A stretch of 64,000 nt of DNA, taken from assembly GCF_000721265.1 (NCBI RefSeq), contig NZ_JOFZ01000012.1, forward strand, positions 620,001-684,000. The letters are read 5' to 3'. The notes under the pieces are model-generated. The model was not told the DNA's origin and searched no databases. It saw only the letters and a program-made list of their open reading frames with translations. Below, piece by piece: positions 26,727 to 34,605 of this stretch. The first letter of the stretch is position 1; the number at the start of each line of letters is the position of its first letter. The stretch comes from Streptomyces sp. NRRL F-5126. Lineage in GTDB: Bacteria; Actinomycetota; Actinomycetes; Streptomycetales; Streptomycetaceae. The position numbers and the translations under genes are program-made.

Positions 26727-28208
26727 ATGCCCGGCCGCGACGAGGACGGCCCAGGCGCGGGCGCCGACCGGCTGCCGATGCTGCTGGAGGCGGTGCTGGG
26801 CATCGGCACCGACCTCGAACTCGGCGTCACGCTCCAGCACATCGTGGACACCGCCGTCGAACTGGTCGGGGCGCGCTACGCGGAGCTCGGCGTCGTGCAG
26901 CCGGAGAGCGCGCCGCTGACCGAGCTGTTCTCGGCGGGCGCCGACGAGGGCGGTCCACGCGCCGAGGTGGAAGTGCGCGTGGCCGACGAGGTGTTCGGGC
27001 ACCTGAGGGTGACCGGCACGCGCGCGGACGAGCCGGCCGCCGTGGGCGGGACGGCGGCGCGCGCCGGGGGGTTCACCGCGCACGACGACGTGCTGCTGCG
27101 CACGCTCGCCGCGCAGGCGGGCATCGCCATCGGCAACGCGCGCACGTACGGCAGGGCGCGCAGGCGCGAGCGGTGGATCCAGGGCGCGGCGGCCGTCACC
27201 ACCGCGCTGCTGACGGGCGAGTCGGCGCAGGACGCGCTGGCGACGGTGGCCGAGTCGGCCCGCGTGCTGGCCGACGCCGACGCGGGCGCCGTCCTGCTGC
27301 CCACGCCTGAGGGCGGCATGCGGATCGTCGCCGCGTCGACGGCCGACCCCGCGATCGCCGACGGCATGGTCGGCACGGCGATCCTGCCGGGCTCCGCGGT
27401 GCTCGAACAACTGCTGGGCGGGGAACCGGTGTTCATCGAGGACTCGGCGTCCGATCCGAGGATGACGACGGCGGTGCGCGAGCGGTTCGGGCCGAGCATG
27501 ATGCTGCCGCTGCAGCACGGCGGCCGGCTGATCGGCACCCTCACCGTGCCGCGGTCGCGCGGCAGGCGCCCGTACACGTCCGTCGACCGGCTGCTGGCCT
27601 CGCAGTTCGCCTCGCAGGCGGCGCTGGCGCTCGTCCTCGCCGACGCCCAGCACAACAGGGAGCGGCTGGCGGTGTACGAGGACCGCGACCGGATCGCGCG
27701 CGACCTCCACGACCTCGTCGTGCAGCGGCTGTTCGCGACGGAGATGATGCTGGAGTCGACGCGCAGGCGCGCGGGTACGGGTGAGACGGCCGCTCTGCTG
27801 GGGCGGGCCACCGACGAGCTGGACTCCACCATCCAGGAGGTGCGGACCGCCATCTTCGCGCTGCAGCAGCCGCCCGCGGAGGCGCCGACGGGGGTGCGGG
27901 GCCGGGTGCTGCGTGAGACCGACGGCGCGGCGGCCCTGCTGGGCTTCCGCCCTTCCGTGCGGTTCAGGGGCCCGGTGGACTCGGCGGTCGCCGAGCCCGT
28001 CGACGCGCAGTTGCTGTCGGCGCTGCGGGGAGCGCTCGCCGCGGCGCACCGCAGGGACGGCGTCACGTCGGTCGAGGTCGAGGTCGACGCGGGCGCGAGG
28101 CTGCCCGACGGGCGGGCCGCGGTGCGTCTCGTGGTGCGGGACGACGGGGAGCGCGAGGACGGGACGGGCACGGGCACCACGGCGACCTGGCAGTCCCCCG
28201 AGCTCTGA
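26727..28208 (+). CDS. GAF-domain sensor histidine kinase with decayed ATPase domain
   Basis: 493 residues, DevS/DosS-like layout. GAF domain 1 about 15-145, GAF domain 2 about 155-310, HisKA_3 dimerisation helix with the H-box DRIARDLHDLVVQRLF at about 320-335, then a degenerate HATPase region. The N-box is replaced by ALRGALAAAHRR (no Glu and Asn), and the G box is reduced to DDGEREDGTGTG, so ATP binding looks impaired. No membrane segments. It follows mbl after 14 bases. Function may be regulatory rather than as a kinase; no response-regulator gene is adjacent. The start is the first plausible ATG; no clear ribosome site is seen. Confidence 0.82.
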   Translation: MPGRDEDGPGAGADRLPMLLEAVLGIGTDLELGVTLQHIVDTAVELVGARYAELGVVQPESAPLTELFSAGADEGGPRAEVEVRVADEVFGHLRVTGTRADEPAAVGGTAARAGGFTAHDDVLLRTLAAQAGIAIGNARTYGRARRRERWIQGAAAVTTALLTGESAQDALATVAESARVLADADAGAVLLPTPEGGMRIVAASTADPAIADGMVGTAILPGSAVLEQLLGGEPVFIEDSASDPRMTTAVRERFGPSMMLPLQHGGRLIGTLTVPRSRGRRPYTSVDRLLASQFASQAALALVLADAQHNRERLAVYEDRDRIARDLHDLVVQRLFATEMMLESTRRRAGTGETAALLGRATDELDSTIQEVRTAIFALQQPPAEAPTGVRGRVLRETDGAAALLGFRPSVRFRGPVDSAVAEPVDAQLLSALRGALAAAHRRDGVTSVEVEVDAGARLPDGRAAVRLVVRDDGEREDGTGTGTTATWQSPEL

Positions 28209-28357
28209 CGGGCTCCGACGGCGCGCGCCTCGGCGCGGGGACGCTACGCGTGGCGCACCCGAGCGCCCCCGCCGGCTCCGGTTCGCACGGCACCGGACGG
28301 GTAGATGACGCGGTGGCACCGAACGGACACGAGTGGTCACGGAAGGAAGTGTCGACG

Positions 28358-28939
28358 ATGGCCGGCACCGCGGGAGTCGACTACGCCTGGTCGCATCCGG
28401 GCGGGGCAGCGCTCAAGGCGGCGGGCAAGAAGTTCGCCTGCCGGTACCTGAGCAACGACTCCGCCAAGAACCTGACGAAGACGGAGGCCAACGACCTGAC
28501 GTCGCACGGCGTCTCGTGCGTGGTGGTGTGGGAGTCGACGGCGCAGCGCGCCCTGTCGGGAGAGGCGGGCGGCGCGGCGGACGCGCGCAAGGCGCAGAAG
28601 CAGGCGGCGGACGCGGGCATGCCGGGCGACCGCCCGATCTACTTCGCGGTCGACTTCGACGCGACGCCCGGCCAGCAGGCGGCGATCAACTCCTACCTGG
28701 ACGGCGCGGCCGGCGTGCTCGGCCGCGACCGCGTGGGCATCTACGGCGGCTACTACCCGGTCAAGCGCGCGCTGGACGCGCACAAGGCCGCCTGGGCGTG
28801 GCAGACCCCGGCCTGGTCGGGCGGCCAGTGGGACGAGCGCGCACACATCAGGCAGGGCGCCCAGCAGACGATCGGCGGCGCGAGCTGCGACCTGGACACG
28901 GCGTCCGCGGCGGACTTCGGCCAGTGGCAGCTGGGTTGA
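28358..28939 (+). CDS. DUF1906 (glycoside-hydrolase-like) protein
   Basis: 193 residues matching the DUF1906 / Rv2525c-like TIM-barrel family: GVDYAWSHPGGAALKAAGKKFACRYLSND, IYFAVDFDATPGQ, YLDGAAGVLGRDRVGIYGGYYPV and a C-terminal ASCDLDTA. The family resembles GH25-type lysozymes and may act on cell wall, but this protein has no signal peptide or Tat motif. ATG at 28358 with GGAAGGA ten bases upstream; a longer in-frame start at 28250 has no support. Activity is unproven. Confidence 0.85.
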   Translation: MAGTAGVDYAWSHPGGAALKAAGKKFACRYLSNDSAKNLTKTEANDLTSHGVSCVVVWESTAQRALSGEAGGAADARKAQKQAADAGMPGDRPIYFAVDFDATPGQQAAINSYLDGAAGVLGRDRVGIYGGYYPVKRALDAHKAAWAWQTPAWSGGQWDERAHIRQGAQQTIGGASCDLDTASAADFGQWQLG

Positions 28940-28960
28940 GGCCTCAACGCCGCACGCCGG

Positions 28961-29593
28961 TCAGCCCGCCGCGGGCGGGTGCGGTGGCTTGCCCGGGACG
29001 GGACGAGCGGCCCCACCGGCCGGCCTCGCGGTGGAGGGACCGGAGGCCGAAGCCGCGCTTCCCCCGCCGCGCGGACCGAGTACGCGCGAACGGCTCCCCG
29101 CCTGCGGCGTTTCCCGGGCGGCGCCGGAGGCTTTCGTCAACTCCGCGAGCGCGGCCAGCCGCCGTTCAAGGCCCTCAGGCCCTCCCCTGCCCCGGAACAC
29201 GCCGGACTCGTCCACATCGTCCGCGAACTCGTGCAGAGGCATCCCCCGGATGCCGGTGTCGTTGACGATCGCCCACAACGCCCCCGGCGCGCACCGCAGT
29301 TCGCACCGGTCTCGCCGGTCGATGACGAGGAGAGGAGCGCCGGGTCCTGCCATCGTCCGCCGATCGGCCACGACGATGACGGCGTGCGGGGCGTCGGGGC
29401 CGACGGCTGCCACGACCTGCTCAACCGTCAAGTCGGCCAACCGCGGGTCGTTCACCACGTCGACCGCGGCCACGACCAGGCCACCGCCGACGGGCGCCTC
29501 CACGGCCGAGCGCACCGCCTCCCAAGCCTGTTGATCACCGAAGTCCACCCGCAGCAGCGGGGTTTGCCCTGTCTCGATCAGCACGTGCCCCAT
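28961..29593 (-). CDS. Hypothetical protein, DUF6924-like
   Basis: About 210 residues. The first 130 form a compact domain: PLLRVDFGDQQAWEAVRSAVE, LADLTVEQVVAAV, VIVVADRRT, a pattern I associate tentatively with DUF6924 (LLVRTDF...AW). The last 60 residues are Ser/Gly/Pro/Arg-rich and low in complexity. It converges with the DUF1906 gene. Start ATG 29593 or GTG 29602 cannot be separated. Function unknown. Confidence 0.7.
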   Translation of the reverse strand: MGHVLIETGQTPLLRVDFGDQQAWEAVRSAVEAPVGGGLVVAAVDVVNDPRLADLTVEQVVAAVGPDAPHAVIVVADRRTMAGPGAPLLVIDRRDRCELRCAPGALWAIVNDTGIRGMPLHEFADDVDESGVFRGRGGPEGLERRLAALAELTKASGAARETPQAGSRSRVLGPRGGGSAASASGPSTARPAGGAARPVPGKPPHPPAAG

Positions 29594-29646
29594 GATGTCC
29601 ACTCATGCGCCGCAGGCCAACCTCACTGAGCCTGGGCCCGCCCGCC

Positions 29647-29850
29647 CCACCACGGGAGGGCCTGCGCCGCGGCGAGGCGGTGGGACAGGCGTGGGCGGAC
29701 GTCGACACGTCGGGCGGTCCGCTGCGGGTCGAAGACGATCGTGCAGGACGGCTGGACGCCGGTGGAGTCGAAGCAGAGGACGGAGGACTCGACGAACGGG
29801 CAGCGCGCCCGAAGGACCGGCTGCCCTGGTACGAGACAGGCAGGTCGGCA
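29647..29850 (+). pseudogene. Decayed tyrosine-recombinase (integrase) remnant
   Basis: No intact gene, but two reading frames in turn show pieces of a phage-type integrase catalytic domain: GLRRGEAVGQAWADVD (29659-29706, containing the box-I arginine), then in another frame IVQDGWTPVESKQRTED (from 29735), then KDRLPWYETG back in the first frame. Frameshifts and loss of the rest show decay. It lies just beyond the 3' end of a tRNA gene, the usual site for integrating elements. Recognition is by eye. Confidence 0.55.
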
Positions 29851-30031
29851 TGGAGGCGACGAGGAACGCGAGACTCAGGTGCCGCGTGCGCGCCGCGGGG
29901 GCGGTTCTGGGACGCCCGCGCACGCACCCGCTCACACAGGAGGCCTCGGAAGCGTGACAGGCGCTCAGGAGGCTGACGGGGATGCGCAACCCGAATGCGG
30001 GCCCAGGCGATATTGCAAACGCCTGTTCGAG

Positions 30032-30105
30032 TGGGGCGGGTGGGACTCGAACCCACGGCCGACGGATTATGAGTCCGCTGCTCTAACCGGCTGAGCTACC
30101 GCCCC
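30032..30105 (-). tRNA. tRNA with anticodon CAU (elongator Met, or Ile2 read after lysidine modification)
   Basis: A 74-base cloverleaf: acceptor GGGGCGG/CCGCCCC, D arm AGCTC...GAGC, anticodon loop CTCATAA, T arm GTGGG-TTCGAGT-CCCAC, discriminator A. No CCA is encoded. CAU could be elongator Met or the minor Ile tRNA; sequence alone does not settle this here. Its 3' end faces the integrase remnant. Confidence 0.93.
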
Positions 30106-30246
30106 CAACGGCGCGTCGCGCACAAGTGTGCGCGCCGTCTGCCGCAGCATAGCCGCTCATACGATCTCCTGCTGTGGCGGTCGGACTGCCGCGGCCTCGA
30201 AGACCGTCCCGCTCGGCCCGGGGTTGCCGGGGTTGCCGGGGAAACG

Positions 30247-30270
30247 AAAAAGGACCCCTCCGGGGCCCTT
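30247..30270 (-). terminator. Rho-independent terminator after the tRNA-Asn pair
   Basis: On the minus strand GGGCCCC-GGA-GGGGTCC (7-bp stem, one G-T pair) is followed by five T residues. It sits just beyond the 3' end of the left tRNA-Asn. Confidence 0.7.
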
Positions 30271-30282
30271 CCGTGTGAGCTG

Positions 30283-30355
30283 CTCCCCCGGCTGGACTCG
30301 AACCAGCAACCCTCCGGTTAACAGCCGAATGCTCTGCCAATTGAGCTACAGGGGA
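30283..30355 (-). tRNA. tRNA-Asn (GUU), copy 1
   Basis: A 73-base cloverleaf with acceptor TCCCCTG paired to CGGGGGA, anticodon loop CTGTTAA (GUU, asparagine), T arm with GGTTCGAGTCC and discriminator G. No CCA is encoded. A five-base spacer separates it from the second copy, so the pair should be one transcript. Confidence 0.95.
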
Positions 30356-30360
30356 TCGCG

Positions 30361-30433
30361 CTCCCCCGACTGGACTCGAACCAGTAACCTGCCGGTTAAC
30401 AGCCGGCTGCTCTGCCAATTGAGCTACAGGGGA
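30361..30433 (-). tRNA. tRNA-Asn (GUU), copy 2
   Basis: A 73-base cloverleaf with the same anticodon loop CTGTTAA and acceptor as the neighbouring copy; it differs in the anticodon and T stems (GCCGG/CCGGC and ACTGG/CCAGT). First gene of the tRNA-Asn pair on the minus strand. Confidence 0.95.
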
Positions 30434-30646
30434 TTGCTGCGTCTGCCGCGGGCCCTCGCCGGTCCGGCTCACCCGGGCGGCGCGTGCTCGCTGCGACACA
30501 TACATTAGCGCAAGCAGGGGGGTGCTCCGCCAATCGGTATCGTGCCGGGTCACGTCGGGTGATCCCGGGCCGTGACGGGGTAGGCGCATCAGCACGCGAG
30601 GGCAGCGATGGCCCCACGGTCCGACGCTAGGAAAGGGTGGCAGCCA

Positions 30647-30961
30647 ATGAGGTACCGCCTCACGTTCATCGCGGGTCTGGCTCTCGGATACGTTCTGGGA
30701 ACCCGCGCAGGCCGCGAGCGCTACGAGAAGATGAAGGACGCCGCGCAGCAGATCTCGCAGAACCCTGCTGTGCGCAACGCCACGGAGACCGCGACGCAGA
30801 CCGGCAAGGAGTTCGCCGGGAAGGCGTACCACTCGGTGAGCGAGCGCGTCGGCGACAAGGTCGGGGACCGGGTGCCCGCCTCCGTCGCGCAGCGCGTGCG
30901 TTCGCTGCGCGAGCGCAGCGGCCGCACCGGCGAGGACGACTGGGGCACCACCAATACCTGA
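30647..30961 (+). CDS. YtxH-like small membrane-associated protein
   Basis: 104 residues. The N-terminus RLTFIAGLALGYVLGTRAGRERYEKMKDAAQQI has a short glycine-rich membrane segment followed by an amphipathic charged helix, the pattern of YtxH/GvpP-like proteins. The rest (ATETATQTGKEFAGKAYHSVSERVGDKV) is helical and resembles stress-associated repeats. ATG at 30647 has AAAGGGTGG upstream. Function unknown. Confidence 0.82.
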   Translation: MRYRLTFIAGLALGYVLGTRAGRERYEKMKDAAQQISQNPAVRNATETATQTGKEFAGKAYHSVSERVGDKVGDRVPASVAQRVRSLRERSGRTGEDDWGTTNT

Positions 30962-31048
30962 GACGGCCGGGCGCCTGCGCGGTGCGACGGTCAGCGGGCT
31001 TCGACGGGCGTCGGGGCCCGCTGACCGCTGTCCGTAGAATCCCGTGCC

Positions 31049-32557
31049 ATGGGAATAGTCGCCGGCCTCGACAGCTCGTCCGGGGCCACACGCATCGTCG
31101 TCTGCGACACCGGCACCGGTGCCGTCCTGCGCCAGGGGTACGCGCCGCACCCCGTCGACCCGAAAGCCACGGACGTCGACCCGCAGGCCTGGCTGCTCTC
31201 CCTGGGCGAGGCCGCGAGCGGCGGGCTGCTCGAAGGCGTGCAGGCCATCGGCGTCTCCGCCCAGCAGCACGCGCTCATCGCCCTCGACCAGCAGGGCGCC
31301 CTCGTGCGGCCCGCGCTGCTCGGCAACGACAAGCGCGCGCAGGTCGCCGCGGCCGACCTGGTGGACGCGCTGGGCGGCAGGCAGGCCTGGGCCGAGGCGG
31401 TCGGCGCGGTGCCGTCGGCCGGGCAGGTGCTCGCGAAGCTGGGCTGGCTGGCCCGCCACGAGGCGGAGGCCGCGCGCCGCGTCGCCTCCGTGATGCAGGC
31501 GCACGACTGGATCGTCTGGCAGCTGCTCGGCAGGCCCGCCCGCCGTACGACGGACCGCGGTGACGCGTCGAGCACGGGCTACTGGGCCGCCGCCACGGGC
31601 ACGTACCGGCAGGACCTCGTCGAGCTGGCCCTCGGCCACCGGGTCGTGGTCCCCGAGGTGCTCGGCCCCTCGGAGGCGGCCGGCACCACGCCCGAGGGAC
31701 TGCTGATCTCCGCGGGCACCGGCGAGACCATGGCCGCCGCGCTCGGCCTCGGGCTCGGGACGGGCGACGCCGTCGTGTCGCTCGGCGGGTCCGGGTCCGT
31801 GATGGCGGTGCACGGGGAGGCGCTGGCCGACGCGTCGGGCTCGATCACCTCCTTCGCGGACGCCACCGGCCTGCACCTGCCCGTCGTGCACACGAACAAC
31901 GCGGTGCGTGCGCTGCGCGGCACCGCCGAGCTGCTCGGCACGGCGGACCTGGCCGAGCTGTCCGCGCTCGCGCTGAAGTCGACGCCCGGTTCCTCCGGTC
32001 TCGTGCTGCTGCCGTACCTGGAGGGCGAGCGCACCCCCCAACTGCCGCACACGGCGGGCACGCTCAGCGGTCTGCGCCGCGAGTCCATGCGCCCCGAGCA
32101 CCTGGCGCGGGCCGCGTTCGAGGGCATGCTCTGCTCGCTCGCCGACGCGATGGACGTGCTGCGCGGCCGGGGCGTCGACGTGCGCCGCGTGTTCCTGCTC
32201 GGTGGCGCTGCCGAGCTGCCCGCCGTGCAGGCCATCGCCCCCGCCGTGTTCGGCGCGCAGGTCGTGGTGGCGCAGCCGGCCGAGTACGCGGCGCTCGGCG
32301 CGGCCCGCCAGGCCGCGTGGGCGCTCGGCGTCTCGAACGGAACGCTGGACCCGGCGACGCCGCCGGCCTGGCAGGGCGCGGCCGCGCAGGTCTTCGAGCC
32401 GGGCGACGAGCTGGCGGTCGGTTCCGCGGTGCGCCAGCAGTACCAGGCCACGCGTGAGCAGATCCACCCGGGCGCGTTCGCCGCTCCCGCGCCGGGCTCG
32501 GACGAGGTGACCGGCGGACCCGGCACTGGCACTGGCACTGGCACTGGCACGCCGTAA
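31049..32557 (+). CDS. xylB: Xylulokinase-like FGGY sugar kinase
   Basis: 502 residues with FGGY landmarks: VAGLDSSSGATRIVVCD, VSAQQHALIALD, LGNDKRAQ, SSTGYW, VSLGGSGSV and YLEGERTPQLPHTAGTLSGL. It should phosphorylate xylulose or a related ketose in the cytoplasm. The C-terminus ends in a Gly-Thr repeat (five GT pairs) coded by the hexamer GGCACT repeated from 32522, probably a slippage product. A possible -10 TAGAAT (31035-31040) lies only eight bases from the ATG, so the mRNA may be leaderless. Confidence 0.87.
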   Translation: MGIVAGLDSSSGATRIVVCDTGTGAVLRQGYAPHPVDPKATDVDPQAWLLSLGEAASGGLLEGVQAIGVSAQQHALIALDQQGALVRPALLGNDKRAQVAAADLVDALGGRQAWAEAVGAVPSAGQVLAKLGWLARHEAEAARRVASVMQAHDWIVWQLLGRPARRTTDRGDASSTGYWAAATGTYRQDLVELALGHRVVVPEVLGPSEAAGTTPEGLLISAGTGETMAAALGLGLGTGDAVVSLGGSGSVMAVHGEALADASGSITSFADATGLHLPVVHTNNAVRALRGTAELLGTADLAELSALALKSTPGSSGLVLLPYLEGERTPQLPHTAGTLSGLRRESMRPEHLARAAFEGMLCSLADAMDVLRGRGVDVRRVFLLGGAAELPAVQAIAPAVFGAQVVVAQPAEYAALGAARQAAWALGVSNGTLDPATPPAWQGAAAQVFEPGDELAVGSAVRQQYQATREQIHPGAFAAPAPGSDEVTGGPGTGTGTGTGTP

Positions 32558-32871
32558 CCGGAACGCCGAGGGGTCCTGGGCCGCGCCGGGTTGCGACGCG
32601 GCCGACTCCTCGTCTCCCGGGGCGAGGGGCGTCTTCCTCACGCGAAGGCGGCGGCCCCGGCACCGTGCGGCCCCGACGTCAGGCTGGCAGGGCGCGGGGG
32701 CGGTGTCGTACCCGCGCCGTAGGGTTTTCGGTGTACCCGTCGCGAGGCGGCGCGTCTTGACCCGGCCTTGGCCATTCCGCGGGGGTCCGTCCCCGAAATC
32801 CTTGGGAATCAAGGGCGCGCGTGCCGCAAGATGGGGGCGACCTCTGCCCGCCGACCCTGAGAGACCCCCGC
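32558..32871 (+). other. Intergenic region before the ABC exporter pair
   Basis: 314 bases, G+C-rich, no supported gene on either strand. It presumably carries the promoter of the ABC genes, but I see no convincing -35/-10 pair. Confidence 0.4.
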
Positions 32872-34605
32872 GTGCTCCTACGACTCCTACGGACCCACCT
32901 CGCTCCGTACAGAAGACCCATAGCCCTGCTGGTGGCGTTGCAGCTGCTGCAGACCGTCGCCACGCTCTACCTGCCCACGCTCAACGCGGACATCATCGAC
33001 AACGGTGTCGTGAAGGGTGACTCGTCCTACATTCTGGAGTTCGGCGGCGTCATGCTCGCCGTCTCGATCGGACAGGTGCTGTGCAACATGGGCGCCGTCT
33101 TCTTCGGCGCCAGGACGGCGTCCGCCCTGGGACGCGACGTCAGGGCCGCCATCTTCGGCCGGGTGCAGCGCTTCTCCTCGCGTGAGGTGAACCACTTCGG
33201 CGCGCCCTCGCTGATCACGCGCACCACGAACGACGTGCAGCAGGTGCAGATGCTGACGCTGATGTCGTTCACGCTGATGGTGTCCGCGCCGATCATGTGC
33301 GTCGGCGGCATCATCATGGCGCTCAGCCAGGATGTGCCGCTGTCGGCGATCCTGCTGGCCGTCGTGCCGACGCTGGCGCTCGCGGTGAGCCTGATCGTGC
33401 GCCGGATGCGTCCGCTGTTCCGGCAGATGCAGAAGAAGCTGGACAGCGTGAACCGCGTGCTGCGCGAGCAGATCACCGGCAACCGCGTGATCCGCGCGTT
33501 CGTCAGGGACGACTACGAGCAGGAGCGGTTCGCGACGTCCAACGGCGAACTCACCGGGCTCCAGCTGTCCACGGGCCGGCTGATGTCGCTGATGTTCCCG
33601 ACGGTGATGACGGTGGTCAACCTGTCGTCGATCGCCGTCGTCTGGTTCGGCGCGCACCGCATCGACAGCGGCGGGATGCAGATCGGCGCGCTGACCGCGT
33701 TCCTCTCCTACCTGATGCAGATCGTCATGTCCGTGATGATGGCCACGTTCATGTTCATCATGGTGCCGCGCGCCGAGGTGTGCGCCGAGCGTATCGAAGA
33801 GGTGCTTGACACCGACTCCAGCGTCGTCCCGCCGGTGAGCCCGGTGCGGGAGCTGCGCGCCCACGGCCACCTGGAGATACGGGACGTCGACTTCCGCTAC
33901 CCGGGCGCCGAGGAGCGCGTGCTCAAGGCGGTGAACCTGGTGGCGCGGCCCGGCGAGACGACCGCCGTCATCGGCTCGACGGGCAGCGGCAAGTCGACGC
34001 TGCTGACGCTCGTGCCGCGGCTGATGGACGTCACCAGCGGTCAGGTCCTGGTCGACGGGCAGGATGTGCGCGCACTCGACGAGGCACTGCTGGCGAAGAC
34101 GGTGAGCATCGTCCCGCAGAAGCCCTACCTGTTCACGGGCACGGTCGCGACGAACCTGCGCTACGGCAATCCGGACGCGACCGACGAGGAGCTGTGGCAC
34201 GCGCTTGAGGTGGCGCAGGCCAAGGACTTCGTGCGGAAGCTGGAGGGCGGTCTTGACGCGCCGATCTCGCAGGGCGGCACGAACGTGTCGGGCGGCCAGC
34301 GGCAGCGCCTGTCGATCGCGCGGACGCTGGTGCAGCGCCCGGAGATATACCTGTTCGACGACTCGTTCTCGGCGCTCGACTACGCGACGGACGCGGCGCT
34401 GCGTGCCGCGCTCGGACGGGAGACGGCACAGGCCACGGTGGTGATCGTCGCGCAGCGCGTGTCGACGATCAGGGACGCGGACCGGATCGTGGTGCTCGAC
34501 GAGGGCCGCGTGGTCGGCACCGGGCGCCATTCGGAGTTGATGGAGTCCAACGAGACGTACCGGGAGATCGTGCTCTCCCAGCTGACCGAGGCGGAGGCGG
34601 CCTGA
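32872..34605 (+). CDS. ABC exporter half-transporter, degenerate catalytic subunit
   Basis: About 577 residues: six-helix exporter domain (about 10-310) and nucleotide-binding domain (about 340-577). Walker A GSTGSGKST, Q-loop PQKPYLF and signature VSGGQRQR are normal. Walker B is LFDDSFSALD, with Asp where the catalytic Glu should be, and the switch is VAQRVST, with Gln in place of His. Such changes mark the non-hydrolysing site of heterodimeric exporters (TM287/288, LmrCD). It overlaps the partner gene by one base (TGATG). The start is GTG 32872; GTG 32821 is possible. Confidence 0.93.
   Translation: MLLRLLRTHLAPYRRPIALLVALQLLQTVATLYLPTLNADIIDNGVVKGDSSYILEFGGVMLAVSIGQVLCNMGAVFFGARTASALGRDVRAAIFGRVQRFSSREVNHFGAPSLITRTTNDVQQVQMLTLMSFTLMVSAPIMCVGGIIMALSQDVPLSAILLAVVPTLALAVSLIVRRMRPLFRQMQKKLDSVNRVLREQITGNRVIRAFVRDDYEQERFATSNGELTGLQLSTGRLMSLMFPTVMTVVNLSSIAVVWFGAHRIDSGGMQIGALTAFLSYLMQIVMSVMMATFMFIMVPRAEVCAERIEEVLDTDSSVVPPVSPVRELRAHGHLEIRDVDFRYPGAEERVLKAVNLVARPGETTAVIGSTGSGKSTLLTLVPRLMDVTSGQVLVDGQDVRALDEALLAKTVSIVPQKPYLFTGTVATNLRYGNPDATDEELWHALEVAQAKDFVRKLEGGLDAPISQGGTNVSGGQRQRLSIARTLVQRPEIYLFDDSFSALDYATDAALRAALGRETAQATVVIVAQRVSTIRDADRIVVLDEGRVVGTGRHSELMESNETYREIVLSQLTEAEAA

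Noticed and set aside
29741..30094. Plus-strand frame running into the CAU tRNA
   Set aside because: It overlaps the tRNA gene antisense; its only meaningful part is the integrase fragment reported as a pseudogene.
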